From positions 62,001 to 126,000 of the forward strand of contig JBALXI010000002.1 in assembly GCA_036960605.1 (NCBI GenBank): a stretch of 64,000 bases of DNA, read 5' to 3'. Positions 16,822 through 25,391 of this stretch are shown here, in pieces. Within the stretch, counting starts at the first letter, position 1. Each line of letters begins with the position of its first letter. Source of the DNA: Oleispira sp036960605 (GTDB taxonomy: Bacteria > Pseudomonadota > Gammaproteobacteria > Pseudomonadales > Oceanobacteraceae). The position numbers were made by a program, and so were the translations under genes. The notes beneath the pieces were generated by a model, which ran no database searches, was not told the DNA's origin, and was given only the letters and a program-made list of their open reading frames with translations.

Positions 16822-17150
16822 ACAGTAAAAGTATGAGTAGGGAATAACAAAACTATGTGACAGTTATTTTACAACGCAGCAATTAGTTAACATATTTATT
16901 GGAGGTCAAATTAGCTCAGTGCACTGTCGTAAATAATTCAGTCGCTTGCCTTAATCCCCCAAGACAGTGCTAGTTAGCGGACTCAGTGAGGTCAAATTAG
17001 ATCAAAAGGCAATAATCAAAACTCTTAAAAGCCCCTTTTAAAGCGTATTAAATGCCTAGACCCTAGGTATTAGTTTGTTTGTCATATTACTGTCATTTTA
17101 TTTTTTTAAGGTCACGCCAGATCAAATAAATAACAGGATGTGAATCAATC
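16822..17150. other. Intergenic region ahead of phytate operon
   Basis: 329 bp without a gene. It holds the Pho box (17079-17096), a 13-bp direct repeat GAGGTCAAATTAG at 16902-16914 and 16988-17000, and an 8-bp inverted pair GCACTGTC/GACAGTGC around 16920-16972. The repeats may be further regulator sites; their reader is unknown. Confidence 0.6.
17079..17096 (+). promoter_or_regulatory. Pho box (PhoB binding site)
   Basis: TTGTCAT-ATTA-CTGTCAT reproduces the two 7-bp direct repeats with a 4-bp spacer that define the PhoB box, with one mismatch (first base T for C). It lies 54 bp upstream of the TonB-dependent receptor start, in the right place to replace a -35 element. It implies induction of the downstream three genes by phosphate starvation. 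Confidence 0.85.
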
Positions 17151-19943
17151 ATGAACTCTGTATTAAAACCCCTCGTGGTCGCTATGGCATTGGCTTCTGC
17201 CACTGTCGCAGCTGATGGAACGTTAGAAGGTCGAATTAGTGATGCCAGCAGCCGGGCTAATGTATCGGGTGCCGTTTTAAAGATTCAAGCACAAGATAAT
17301 GAAAAAAATAAACGTGAAATTCTGGTAGAAGACGGTCGCTTTCGCTTACCGAATCTGCCAGCAGGTAAGTACGATCTAAGAATTTCTTTAAGTAATGAAA
17401 CGCTGTATCAAAACAGCATTGAAATCAAAGACAACGAAAACTTAGAAAGTAACATTGAAATTAATACCGACAGCCAGCCAGTAGAAGAAGTACTGGTCGT
17501 GGGGCAGGCGGCACAAATTCAACGCGCACTCGATCGTCAGCGTTATGCCGACAATATGATTAGTGCAATTAATGCCGACGCCATTGGTCAACTACCGGAT
17601 AACAATGCAGCAGAAGCTTTGCAGCGTATTCCTGGCTTATCGATTGAGCGAGACCAGGGTGAGGGACGTTTTGTGCGTGTGCGCGGTATTAGTCCAGATC
17701 TAAACAGTGTCTCAGTCAATGGCACTCAGGTGCCTGCGCCTGAATCTGGCAGTCGTGCGGTGGCTTTGGATGTGGTACCGGCGGATCTATTAAGTAGCTT
17801 AGTCGTCACCAAAACCTTAACCCCTGATATGGATGCGAATTCAATTGGTGGCAGTATTGATGTTAAAAGCTTGTCAGCATTTGAGCGTGACGGCGGGTTT
17901 TATACTCTGCGTGCTGAGGGGGGTTATGATGCGCACAGTGAAGAAACAAGTCCTGCGTTAGCGTTGACGGGGGGGAATACTTTTCAGCTCAGTGAAGAAA
18001 ACCGCTTTGGCATCGCTGGCGCCTTAAGCTGGGAAAATAGAAAGTTTGGCTCTGATAATGTAGAAACCGGCAGTGCTTGGGATTTTGATGGTGATGACGG
18101 GGCGGCGTTAGAAGAATTTGAACAACGTGATTATACCATCGAGCGTGAGCGCATCGGCGCCGCATTGAATCTTGATTTAGAACTCGGTTTAAATACGTCT
18201 TTGTATCTACGCACGCTATACAGTGAGTACAGTGATGACGAACAACGCCAAGCGAGTGTGATTGAATTTGGTGAAGAAGAACTGAATGACGATAATGAAT
18301 TAGAGTTCGATGGCAGTGGCCGTAGTGCCGGTGATACCGGTTTAGCCGAAGTTAAGCGTGAACTGAAAGATCGTAAAGAAACGCAGCGTATTTTCTCTAC
18401 TACGCTTGGCGCTCAGCATTATATTAACGATTGGACGATTGATGTTACCGCCGGCTTTAGTAAAGCCAGTGAAGATGATCCCGGTGGTATCGGTAGCGCA
18501 ACCTTTGAAGCTGATGCCTTTGATGATATGGGTTTCACTAACAGTAAAAAACCAAAAGTTATTGCTTCTGCAGATTCATTAGATCCTAGTAATTATGAAT
18601 TGGATGAAATTGAATATGAAACAGCACAAACTTCAGATATCCAAAAAAGTATAAAATTTGATTTCACGCATGATCTTTATGTAGATGACAATCCGGCGTT
18701 GGTTAAGTTTGGTGTGAAGGCCAGTCAGCGTGAAAAGAAACAGAATATTAACGAATATGTTTTTGAAGACTTGGATGAACATGGTTTTAGCGACGAGCAG
18801 CTGTCACTCGCGAACTTTACTGAGGGCCAAGTTGATTATGGGTTAGGAGCCTTTGGCCCTAAGATTTCTGCCGATAAAGTTAACCAACTGGTTGCTAGCT
18901 TAAATCGCGACGATTTTATTGATGAAGAAAAATCACGTATTGCTGATTACACGATTAATGAAGACATTCAGGCCGCTTATGTAATGGGCCGTATTGATAT
19001 GGATGAATTAAGAGTGTTAGCAGGGGTACGATATGAAGGTACAGAGCATCAGTTGAAGGGTGTGCGTTCTGACGGTGATGCGAACTTTCAAAATATTGAT
19101 GAAAAAAATGATTACTCTCATGTCTTGCCAGCACTGCATGCGCGTTACCAATTAAGCGACGAGACTCAAATACGTGCGGCATGGACTAACTCGGTTGTGC
19201 GACCTAGCTTTGAACAGCTAGCCCCTAGTTTTGTCGATGATGGCGAAGAAGCAGAATTTGGTAATACGCAGCTGAAGGCGCTTGAGTCTGCCAACTATGA
19301 TTTGGGTATTGAGCACTTCACGGGAACGGCGGGTACGGTCTCCGCATTTGTTTTCTATAAAGATATTAAAAACTTTGTTTATGAAACAGATATTGCAGGT
19401 TCTGCAGGATGGGAAAATTACGACGAAGTGGTCACCTTTGAGAATGGCGAGCAAGCAAGCCTGACCGGTTTGGAGCTAGCTTACTCACAAAAGATGAGCA
19501 TGCTGCCCGCGCCCTTCAACGGTTTAATGCTGAGTACTAATGCAACGTTTAGCGAAAGTGATGCCCGCATTAGTAGTTTTGATGACGGCCAAAGAATTAA
19601 TCGCGATATCACCATGCCGAATCAATCTGATGTGACCGGTAACTTTATCTTAGGTTTTGAACGTAACGCTTTAATGCTTCGCCTTGCAGCCAACTATAAA
19701 TCTGAATACTTATTAGAAGTGGATGACATTGCTGATAATAGAAAAGATGTCTATCAAGCAGCTCAAACCCAGCTAGATTTCAGTGCTAATTATGCAATTC
19801 AAGAAAATCTTAAAGTGAATTTTGAAATTGCTAATATTACAGACGAACCTTATTACACCTACAGTAATAATGAAAAATACAATACACAATTTGAAGATTA
19901 TGGTCAGACCTATCGCATTGGTTTGAGCTACAGCAACTTCTAA
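17151..19943 (+). CDS. TonB-dependent receptor of the phytate locus
   Basis: A 930-residue outer-membrane active transporter. A signal peptide (residues 1-21) precedes a carboxypeptidase-regulatory-like beta-sandwich (about 24-105), a TonB-box-like EEVLVVGQ near 114, a plug domain (about 130-245, with AEALQRIPGLSIERD and VRVRGISPDLNSVSVNG) and a 22-strand barrel ending in the C-terminal Phe of LSYSNF. This subtype is common among carbohydrate and organophosphate receptors. A Pho box lies upstream and a phytase gene follows after 17 bp, so inositol phosphates are the likely cargo. Energy would come from TonB-ExbBD encoded elsewhere. Confidence 0.92.
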   Translation: MNSVLKPLVVAMALASATVAADGTLEGRISDASSRANVSGAVLKIQAQDNEKNKREILVEDGRFRLPNLPAGKYDLRISLSNETLYQNSIEIKDNENLESNIEINTDSQPVEEVLVVGQAAQIQRALDRQRYADNMISAINADAIGQLPDNNAAEALQRIPGLSIERDQGEGRFVRVRGISPDLNSVSVNGTQVPAPESGSRAVALDVVPADLLSSLVVTKTLTPDMDANSIGGSIDVKSLSAFERDGGFYTLRAEGGYDAHSEETSPALALTGGNTFQLSEENRFGIAGALSWENRKFGSDNVETGSAWDFDGDDGAALEEFEQRDYTIERERIGAALNLDLELGLNTSLYLRTLYSEYSDDEQRQASVIEFGEEELNDDNELEFDGSGRSAGDTGLAEVKRELKDRKETQRIFSTTLGAQHYINDWTIDVTAGFSKASEDDPGGIGSATFEADAFDDMGFTNSKKPKVIASADSLDPSNYELDEIEYETAQTSDIQKSIKFDFTHDLYVDDNPALVKFGVKASQREKKQNINEYVFEDLDEHGFSDEQLSLANFTEGQVDYGLGAFGPKISADKVNQLVASLNRDDFIDEEKSRIADYTINEDIQAAYVMGRIDMDELRVLAGVRYEGTEHQLKGVRSDGDANFQNIDEKNDYSHVLPALHARYQLSDETQIRAAWTNSVVRPSFEQLAPSFVDDGEEAEFGNTQLKALESANYDLGIEHFTGTAGTVSAFVFYKDIKNFVYETDIAGSAGWENYDEVVTFENGEQASLTGLELAYSQKMSMLPAPFNGLMLSTNATFSESDARISSFDDGQRINRDITMPNQSDVTGNFILGFERNALMLRLAANYKSEYLLEVDDIADNRKDVYQAAQTQLDFSANYAIQENLKVNFEIANITDEPYYTYSNNEKYNTQFEDYGQTYRIGLSYSNF

Positions 19944-19960
19944 TAATCGGATAATGACTT

Positions 19961-21745
19961 ATGAATACCCTATTTAAAAAAACACGTTTTAAAAATAGCT
20001 TGAGCCTGACATTACTATCGAGCGTATTGTCGACACTGCTAACAGGTTGCGGCTTGCTGTCAGAGCATAACTCTGTGGTCAGCGTACAAGTTATTAATAG
20101 TGAGTTAGCTGAAAACATTAATCAGTTTGATCAGACTGATGAAATGATTGATCAATTTTCTGACAAGGTCGGCTATCCGCTTGAAGGCTTATGTTTCTAT
20201 CAGCCACAAGGGAAAATGAGCCCACAACAAGTTTTTTTATTAGATGAGTCGTCAATGGCGCATCAAATGTTAATTCAGCAGCACAAAGGTGATTTCAGTC
20301 TGCAGGAAATTAGACGATTTCCCTTGCCACCTAGCGCAGAATATTGCGTAGTCGATGATGCTAGTGACCAGCTATTTGTTAGCGAAGAGAACGTCGGGGT
20401 TTGGGTTTATTCCGCTCGTGCAGAAAGCGAAGTAAGTCGCGCCATTATCGATCTGGTTAAGCCTTATGGCAACTTGAATCATAATAGTGGTCCATTAGCG
20501 ATTATTAATCAGCAGCTTTTTGTGGCAGAAAAAGAAAGTCATTATATTCATCAGTATAGCGTTGATAAACATAAAACTTCACCGAGTAAGGCAATATTAC
20601 ACGGCAGTTATCAATTAGGCACGAATGTGAAATTGGATGGGCTGAATGTTAAACAAGAGGGTGCTCACTTCATTTTAAATTATTTGGATGATAGCACCGA
20701 GAAAGCTTTTAAAGCTGAGGTATTAGTTGGCAATAATATAATGAATAATTCGCCTGAAAGTGGGAGCTATATTGTAAATATTCCTGCCGATGGTGAAACC
20801 CAACCGGTGAGTGATGCTGGTGATGCCGCAGATGACCCCGCTATCTGGGTGCACCCAACGGTCGCAGAAAAAAGCTTAGTATTCGGCACCAATAAAAAAC
20901 GAGGTTTGTTGGTCTATAACCTTGAGGGCGAGTTGCTGCAGCAGATGGATGTTGGTCGAGTAAATAATGTTGATATTCGCCAAGGGTTTACTCACAAGGG
21001 ACAACCGGCCGATATTGCGGCGGCCAGTCAGCGCGATAATCGCAGTATTGCCTTGTTTCATATCTCTCCTATTAACGGAGAAGTATCGCCGATGAATGAA
21101 ATCATCACAGGTTTAGATAAAGTCTATGGCCTGTGCATGTATCGTGGCTTAGAGCGCAAGGTGTATGTGTTTATTAATGATCAAGATGGTCGTTATGAGC
21201 AATATGAAATCAGCGATAGTGCAGCAGGTTGGACGGGTAAGCGGGTACGTGAATTCAGTGTCGGTTCACAGCCAGAAGGCTGCGCCGCTGACGATAAAAA
21301 TCAGCGCTTATTTGTTGGTGAAGAAAATGTTGCGTTATGGACCTTAGGGGCTGAGCCGGATGCCGATAATAATAGTGATAGTAAGCTGGAAAAAATATCG
21401 GCCATCACTGATTATCTGCAAGTTGATATTGAAGGCATGGATTTATACCAAACCGAACACGAAAATTATCTTTTGGTATCGAGCCAAGGTAATGACAGTT
21501 ATGTTCTATTTCAAGCTGAAGCTCCTTACGAATACGCTGGCCGTTTTCGCATCGGTTTGAATGCGGCTAACGGTATCGATGGCGCTTCCGAGACCGATGG
21601 CTTAGCGGTATCGAGTGCTTATCTGGGTGAAAAATATCCACAAGGTTTAGTGGTGGTGCAAGATGGTCGCAATTTATTCCCGCACCAAGCGCAGAACTTT
21701 AAACTGCTCTCTTGGCAGAAAATTGATCAGGAAATACTGCAGTGA
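19961..21745 (+). CDS. Beta-propeller phytase (3-phytase), lipoprotein, dual-domain
   Basis: A 594-residue phytase that hydrolyses myo-inositol hexakisphosphate in a calcium-dependent way. The lipobox LLTGC (Cys near residue 31) marks it as membrane-anchored. Residues about 265-594 form the catalytic six-bladed propeller: DAADDPAIWVHP near 288, TNKKRGLLVYNLEG near 308, VNNVDIRQGF near 330, SQPEGCAADDKNQRLFVGEE near 430 and ASETDGLAV near 545. Residues about 45-260 contain a partial second propeller (EGLCFYQPQ, DDASDQLFVSEENVGVWVYSA) lacking the catalytic DPAIW block, as in dual-domain phytases. Its stop overlaps the alkaline phosphatase start. Confidence 0.93.
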   Translation: MNTLFKKTRFKNSLSLTLLSSVLSTLLTGCGLLSEHNSVVSVQVINSELAENINQFDQTDEMIDQFSDKVGYPLEGLCFYQPQGKMSPQQVFLLDESSMAHQMLIQQHKGDFSLQEIRRFPLPPSAEYCVVDDASDQLFVSEENVGVWVYSARAESEVSRAIIDLVKPYGNLNHNSGPLAIINQQLFVAEKESHYIHQYSVDKHKTSPSKAILHGSYQLGTNVKLDGLNVKQEGAHFILNYLDDSTEKAFKAEVLVGNNIMNNSPESGSYIVNIPADGETQPVSDAGDAADDPAIWVHPTVAEKSLVFGTNKKRGLLVYNLEGELLQQMDVGRVNNVDIRQGFTHKGQPADIAAASQRDNRSIALFHISPINGEVSPMNEIITGLDKVYGLCMYRGLERKVYVFINDQDGRYEQYEISDSAAGWTGKRVREFSVGSQPEGCAADDKNQRLFVGEENVALWTLGAEPDADNNSDSKLEKISAITDYLQVDIEGMDLYQTEHENYLLVSSQGNDSYVLFQAEAPYEYAGRFRIGLNAANGIDGASETDGLAVSSAYLGEKYPQGLVVVQDGRNLFPHQAQNFKLLSWQKIDQEILQ

Positions 21746-23319
21746 AAAATACGTTAACGATGAATGGCTTTGCAGTCACTTTTTCTACGGCAATGTTGGT
21801 CGCTATGTTAGCGACTAACATAGTAGGCTGTTCAAACTCTGCTAGTACCTTGGCTTACCCGCAGTCATTACCAGCCCAGCAAGTTAATAATCCTTGGTTT
21901 CAGCAAGCGCAGAGTGACTTGCAGGATAAAATGCAAAATCCAGTATTGAAGAATTCCTTCAGTAAAGCACGCAATGTGATCTTGTTTGTCGGTGATGGCA
22001 TGGGAGTGAGTACCGTTTCTGCTGCGCGTATTTTACAAGGACAAATCGCTGGCCAAACGGGAGAGGAAAATTTATTAAGTTTTGAAAAGTTCCCTTTTTC
22101 TGGTTTTTCTAAAACCTATAACGTCAATCAGCAAACGCCGGATTCTGCTGGCACAATGACCGCGATGATGACGGGAATTAAAACCGATGCAGGGGTTTTG
22201 TCGGTTGATGAGCAGGCGAACCGGGGCGACTGCGCTTCAGCCAAAGGGCGTGAGGTTACCACGCTATTAGAACTGGCTACGTTAGCAGGAAAAGCGACGG
22301 GTATTGTCACGACGGCGCGAATCACTCATGCCACGCCTGCAGCAAGTTATGCCAAATCTGCAGAGCGTGACTGGGAAGATGATGCTGAGTTAAGCGTCGA
22401 AGCAAAAGTGGCGGGATGTCTCGACATTGCACAGCAGCTTCTGGCGTTTAAAGGCGGCATCGATGTGGTACTCGGCGGTGGACGTAAACACTTCTTACCA
22501 GAGGGACATCTATCAGGTCAGCAGGGTGCTCGTCAGGATGGCAAGAACCTGGTTGAGCAGTGGCAAAAAACCTATCCTCAAGGGCAGTATGTCGATTCTA
22601 AGCAACAGCTATTAGCGCTTAATAGTGAAAGTGATACGCCTCTTATGGGTTTATTTAACGCTTCTCATATGAGTTATTCTGCTGAAAATTCTGATGAGCC
22701 TAGCTTAGTGGATATGACTAATGCGGCGCTGTTGAGATTGAAAAAAAATGAATCTGGTTTTTTCTTAATCGTCGAAGCGGGGCGTATCGATCACGGCCAT
22801 CATGCGGGCAATGCGTATAATGCCTTGCATGAAACCATCGAGTTATCGGATGCAGTTGAGTCTGTGTTAGCGCAAGTGGACTTATCCGATACGCTTGTGG
22901 TCGTTACGGCAGACCATAGTCACGTGATGACGTTTGCCGGTTACCCGAAGCGGGGTAATCCGATTCTAGGTAAGGTCGTCGCAGCAGGAAAAGATATACC
23001 AACGTTAGCAGGGGATGGCTTACCTTATACGACCTTGTCTTATATGAATGGTCGCGGCATGCATGATCTTGGTACCGAAGGTGATGCTGATGCCGTTAAG
23101 AAGCGGGCAATTAATGTCGGCCGTAAAGATATCAGCGAGATTAATACGCAATTGCCTGGCTATCATCAAGAAGCGTTAATCCCCCGACATTCTGAAACCC
23201 ATGGTGGCGAAGATGTTGGTATTTATGCGACAGGACCAGGCGCACAGTGGTTAACTGGGGTGAACGAACAGAACATGATTTTTCATGTGATTGCTCAGAG
23301 TTTATTCGCTAAGGATTGA
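21742..23319 (+). CDS. Alkaline phosphatase (PhoA-type), lipoprotein
   Basis: A 525-residue metal-dependent phosphomonoesterase. The signal peptide ends in a lipobox-like IVGC (Cys near 30). Metal and catalytic motifs in order: LFVGDGMGVST near residue 80, PDSAGTMTAMMTG near 132 with the nucleophilic Ser, TTARITHATPAASYA near 193, EAGRIDHGHHAGNAYNALHE near 350, VTADHSHV near 393 and SETHGGEDVG near 486. The GTG start overlaps the phytase stop (GTGA), so the two are translationally coupled. It would remove phosphate from the lower inositol phosphates left by the phytase. Confidence 0.95.
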   Translation: MKNTLTMNGFAVTFSTAMLVAMLATNIVGCSNSASTLAYPQSLPAQQVNNPWFQQAQSDLQDKMQNPVLKNSFSKARNVILFVGDGMGVSTVSAARILQGQIAGQTGEENLLSFEKFPFSGFSKTYNVNQQTPDSAGTMTAMMTGIKTDAGVLSVDEQANRGDCASAKGREVTTLLELATLAGKATGIVTTARITHATPAASYAKSAERDWEDDAELSVEAKVAGCLDIAQQLLAFKGGIDVVLGGGRKHFLPEGHLSGQQGARQDGKNLVEQWQKTYPQGQYVDSKQQLLALNSESDTPLMGLFNASHMSYSAENSDEPSLVDMTNAALLRLKKNESGFFLIVEAGRIDHGHHAGNAYNALHETIELSDAVESVLAQVDLSDTLVVVTADHSHVMTFAGYPKRGNPILGKVVAAGKDIPTLAGDGLPYTTLSYMNGRGMHDLGTEGDADAVKKRAINVGRKDISEINTQLPGYHQEALIPRHSETHGGEDVGIYATGPGAQWLTGVNEQNMIFHVIAQSLFAKD

Positions 23320-23363
23320 AGTTTCTTATGGCAGTTAGTTATGGAAGTTGCTGAACGAAGCAC

Positions 23364-23407
23364 AAAAAAAAGGAGCGACTAGAATGTCTAGTCGCTCCTT
23401 TTTTTAT
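23364..23407 (+). terminator. Rho-independent terminator of phytate operon
   Basis: A perfect stem of AGGAGCGACTAGA with its complement around an ATG loop, flanked by A-tract and T-tract. The symmetry lets it work in both directions, also for the lipoprotein gene running toward it. Confidence 0.93.
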
Positions 23408-23457
23408 CTACTGCTTTATCTTCTGTTCTTTAAGCCTGAATCAATTAACGGGCTTAA

Positions 23458-24408
23458 TTAACGGCTCTTGCGCATCACTTTTTCAACTTCGGTCGCCAGT
23501 GTTGCTGCTTGCTCACCGAATGGACGATGACGAATATCATCATGCTTCAATGCTACAGAAACACGATACAACCAACGCTCAACACGCAAAGCAATCGCTT
23601 CTGCATTATCGCCATTGGCATCGTTTAATTCGTTAGAAAAATCGGTAATGATATTGGCGTGGTCGGCAGCACGTTGTGCATCATGGGTGACCTGCATAAT
23701 CTGCTTTTTAGCCCGCGGTGTTTTGCTAATTAACGACTGAGCTTTTAGCATGCTGCGTTGTGCTACTTTCCAGCTGCTTGGGGCAATGCTATCGCCGCCT
23801 TTGCCTTGGATATTCTTCAATTGATCTTTAATCGACTGCAATTGAATGAACTCAATGGTATCGACTTCGTTGCTGTGCATGCGAGGAAGAAGTTCTTTTT
23901 GACCTAGCTTCGCTTCGGTCATCTTGCCGTCTTCGATCAGATCGATCAGCTCAACAATTGTCGCGGTGATCGCGTTATAGTCTTCTGGGTAGTATTTATC
24001 GGCTTTGATCTCAAGCAGTTTAGCTTTGTGCTTAAGCGCAGAGCGTAATGTTGTGATCACTTTCTTTTTAGTTTCTAAGCCTGCTTCAATTGCTTTTTTA
24101 GACGCCATTGCCACCGGCTTTACTTCACCATCAGGATCGCCAGAGGTATGCATTTTGCGCGATTCAATTAGTTTTTCTTGCGCAATAATTAGGTGTCGAG
24201 GCGCGTAATACGCGAGCTCTTCTGTTTTACCCAATTCAATGTTCATTTGTGCGCGTTGAATGCTTTTGGCAGCTGATTCGTCAGCCATAGCCGCGTCTTT
24301 TTGAGCTTCAAGCTCGATGTATTCTAAGTTAGCTACTTTTGTCGCGCAGCCTGTCATCAAGCTGACAGAAAGAATGGCGGTCAATGGTAATAAACGCAAG
24401 GTGTGCAT
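23458..24408 (-). CDS. Predicted lipoprotein, helical, unknown function
   Basis: A 316-residue protein whose N-terminus has a signal peptide and lipobox LMTGC (Cys near 21). The rest is rich in Ala, Lys and Glu and predicted mostly helical, with segments such as RHLIIAQEKLIESRKMHTSGD and SWKVAQRSMLKAQSLISKTPRAK. These repeat a heptad-like pattern resembling DUF4398-type periplasmic proteins. It does not show an OmpA peptidoglycan-binding motif. It is convergent with the phytate operon across a shared terminator. I do not recognise a specific family, and the role is probably envelope-structural by inference only. Confidence 0.75.
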   Translation of the reverse strand: MHTLRLLPLTAILSVSLMTGCATKVANLEYIELEAQKDAAMADESAAKSIQRAQMNIELGKTEELAYYAPRHLIIAQEKLIESRKMHTSGDPDGEVKPVAMASKKAIEAGLETKKKVITTLRSALKHKAKLLEIKADKYYPEDYNAITATIVELIDLIEDGKMTEAKLGQKELLPRMHSNEVDTIEFIQLQSIKDQLKNIQGKGGDSIAPSSWKVAQRSMLKAQSLISKTPRAKKQIMQVTHDAQRAADHANIITDFSNELNDANGDNAEAIALRVERWLYRVSVALKHDDIRHRPFGEQAATLATEVEKVMRKSR

Positions 24409-24695
24409 AAGCAGTCCTTATTTCCCAATTAATTGTATTATTTTGCTGAATAGTATCACTTTTAACAAACAAGTGAACTTTTTGGCAGCTCTTGACTATC
24501 AGAACATGAACTACAATCTAATAAGCAACTTGTATCGATTATGACTTTATAACCGCTATTTTGTGACAAATAGGGCTCAAGTCTATTAGAAAATGAACGA
24601 TAACAAGATATAGGGACCTAAAACTTAAACTGATTTGTCTTGCGTGGACTTTTAAGCCCTGCTAATAATAAGTAAGCCACAGAGGAGTGAACGAC

Positions 24696-25295
24696 ATGAG
24701 TGCCGGATTACAACCCTTGTTTTGGCGTTTAGCCAACGAACAGAACTCTGACTTAGACATTGTCAGCGTGCTTATGCCCCGCGGTGCAGAAGAAGCGAAG
24801 GTCGCTATTGAATATGCGATAGACGTTTCTTTTAAGCCTTCTACTCAACATCAAAGCCCTATTGATTTACGCTGGTCTGAAGAAGACAGTGAGTTGTTCA
24901 TGAGCCTGTTACGCAAGGTGATGAATATTACTGATAAGAGTGTCGAGCTGGATATTGAGGACGATATGATTCAAGGCCTTATTCATCTGGTGGCGACGGC
25001 TCGCTTTCATACGCCATGGCCTGGAGATGAACTGGAAGGTGAGGATTTTATTACTTACCGAAAAGAGATCGAAGTCGGTGATTTGATTTCAATTAATACA
25101 ATTTATGGCTTTTATAGTGCTGTGATTGTGGCGTTGGATTCGATAGATGCGACGGTAGTATTGTTGGACGATATTCCCGTTCCAGATAGCGATGAAAAAC
25201 TGATCATGCCAAGTCATAGTCTACTGATGTTAAACCGTGTCTGCGTTCTGCCGGCTGAGTTTGCCGAAGATGTGGAAGCGCCAATACTGCATTGA
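24696..25295 (+). CDS. Hypothetical protein
   Basis: A 199-residue soluble acidic protein with no signal peptide or membrane span. Helical N-terminal half (about 1-115) is followed by a beta-rich half with EVGDLISINTIYGFYSAVIVALDSIDATVVLLDDIPVP. The latter resembles a small SH3-like barrel. The ATG at 24696 is preceded by AGAGGAG at 24681-24687, so the in-frame GTG at 24687 is part of the ribosome site and not the start. It stands alone between two genes transcribed in the opposite direction. I do not recognise the family and give no function. Confidence 0.75.
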   Translation: MSAGLQPLFWRLANEQNSDLDIVSVLMPRGAEEAKVAIEYAIDVSFKPSTQHQSPIDLRWSEEDSELFMSLLRKVMNITDKSVELDIEDDMIQGLIHLVATARFHTPWPGDELEGEDFITYRKEIEVGDLISINTIYGFYSAVIVALDSIDATVVLLDDIPVPDSDEKLIMPSHSLLMLNRVCVLPAEFAEDVEAPILH

Positions 25296-25334
25296 TTTTT
25301 ATTCGTGACAACCCCTCTGGGGCTTGTGCTCAGT

Positions 25335-25375
25335 GAAAGAGCGAAGGCATTTTAAAACCTTCGCTCTTTCATTTT
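25335..25375. terminator. Bidirectional terminator
   Basis: GAAAGAGCGAAGG pairs perfectly with CCTTCGCTCTTTC around a 10-nt AT-rich loop, followed by ATTTT. It lies between the convergent hypothetical gene and the DEAD-box helicase. Confidence 0.85.
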
Positions 25376-25391
25376 CTATCAAATTCAGCTT

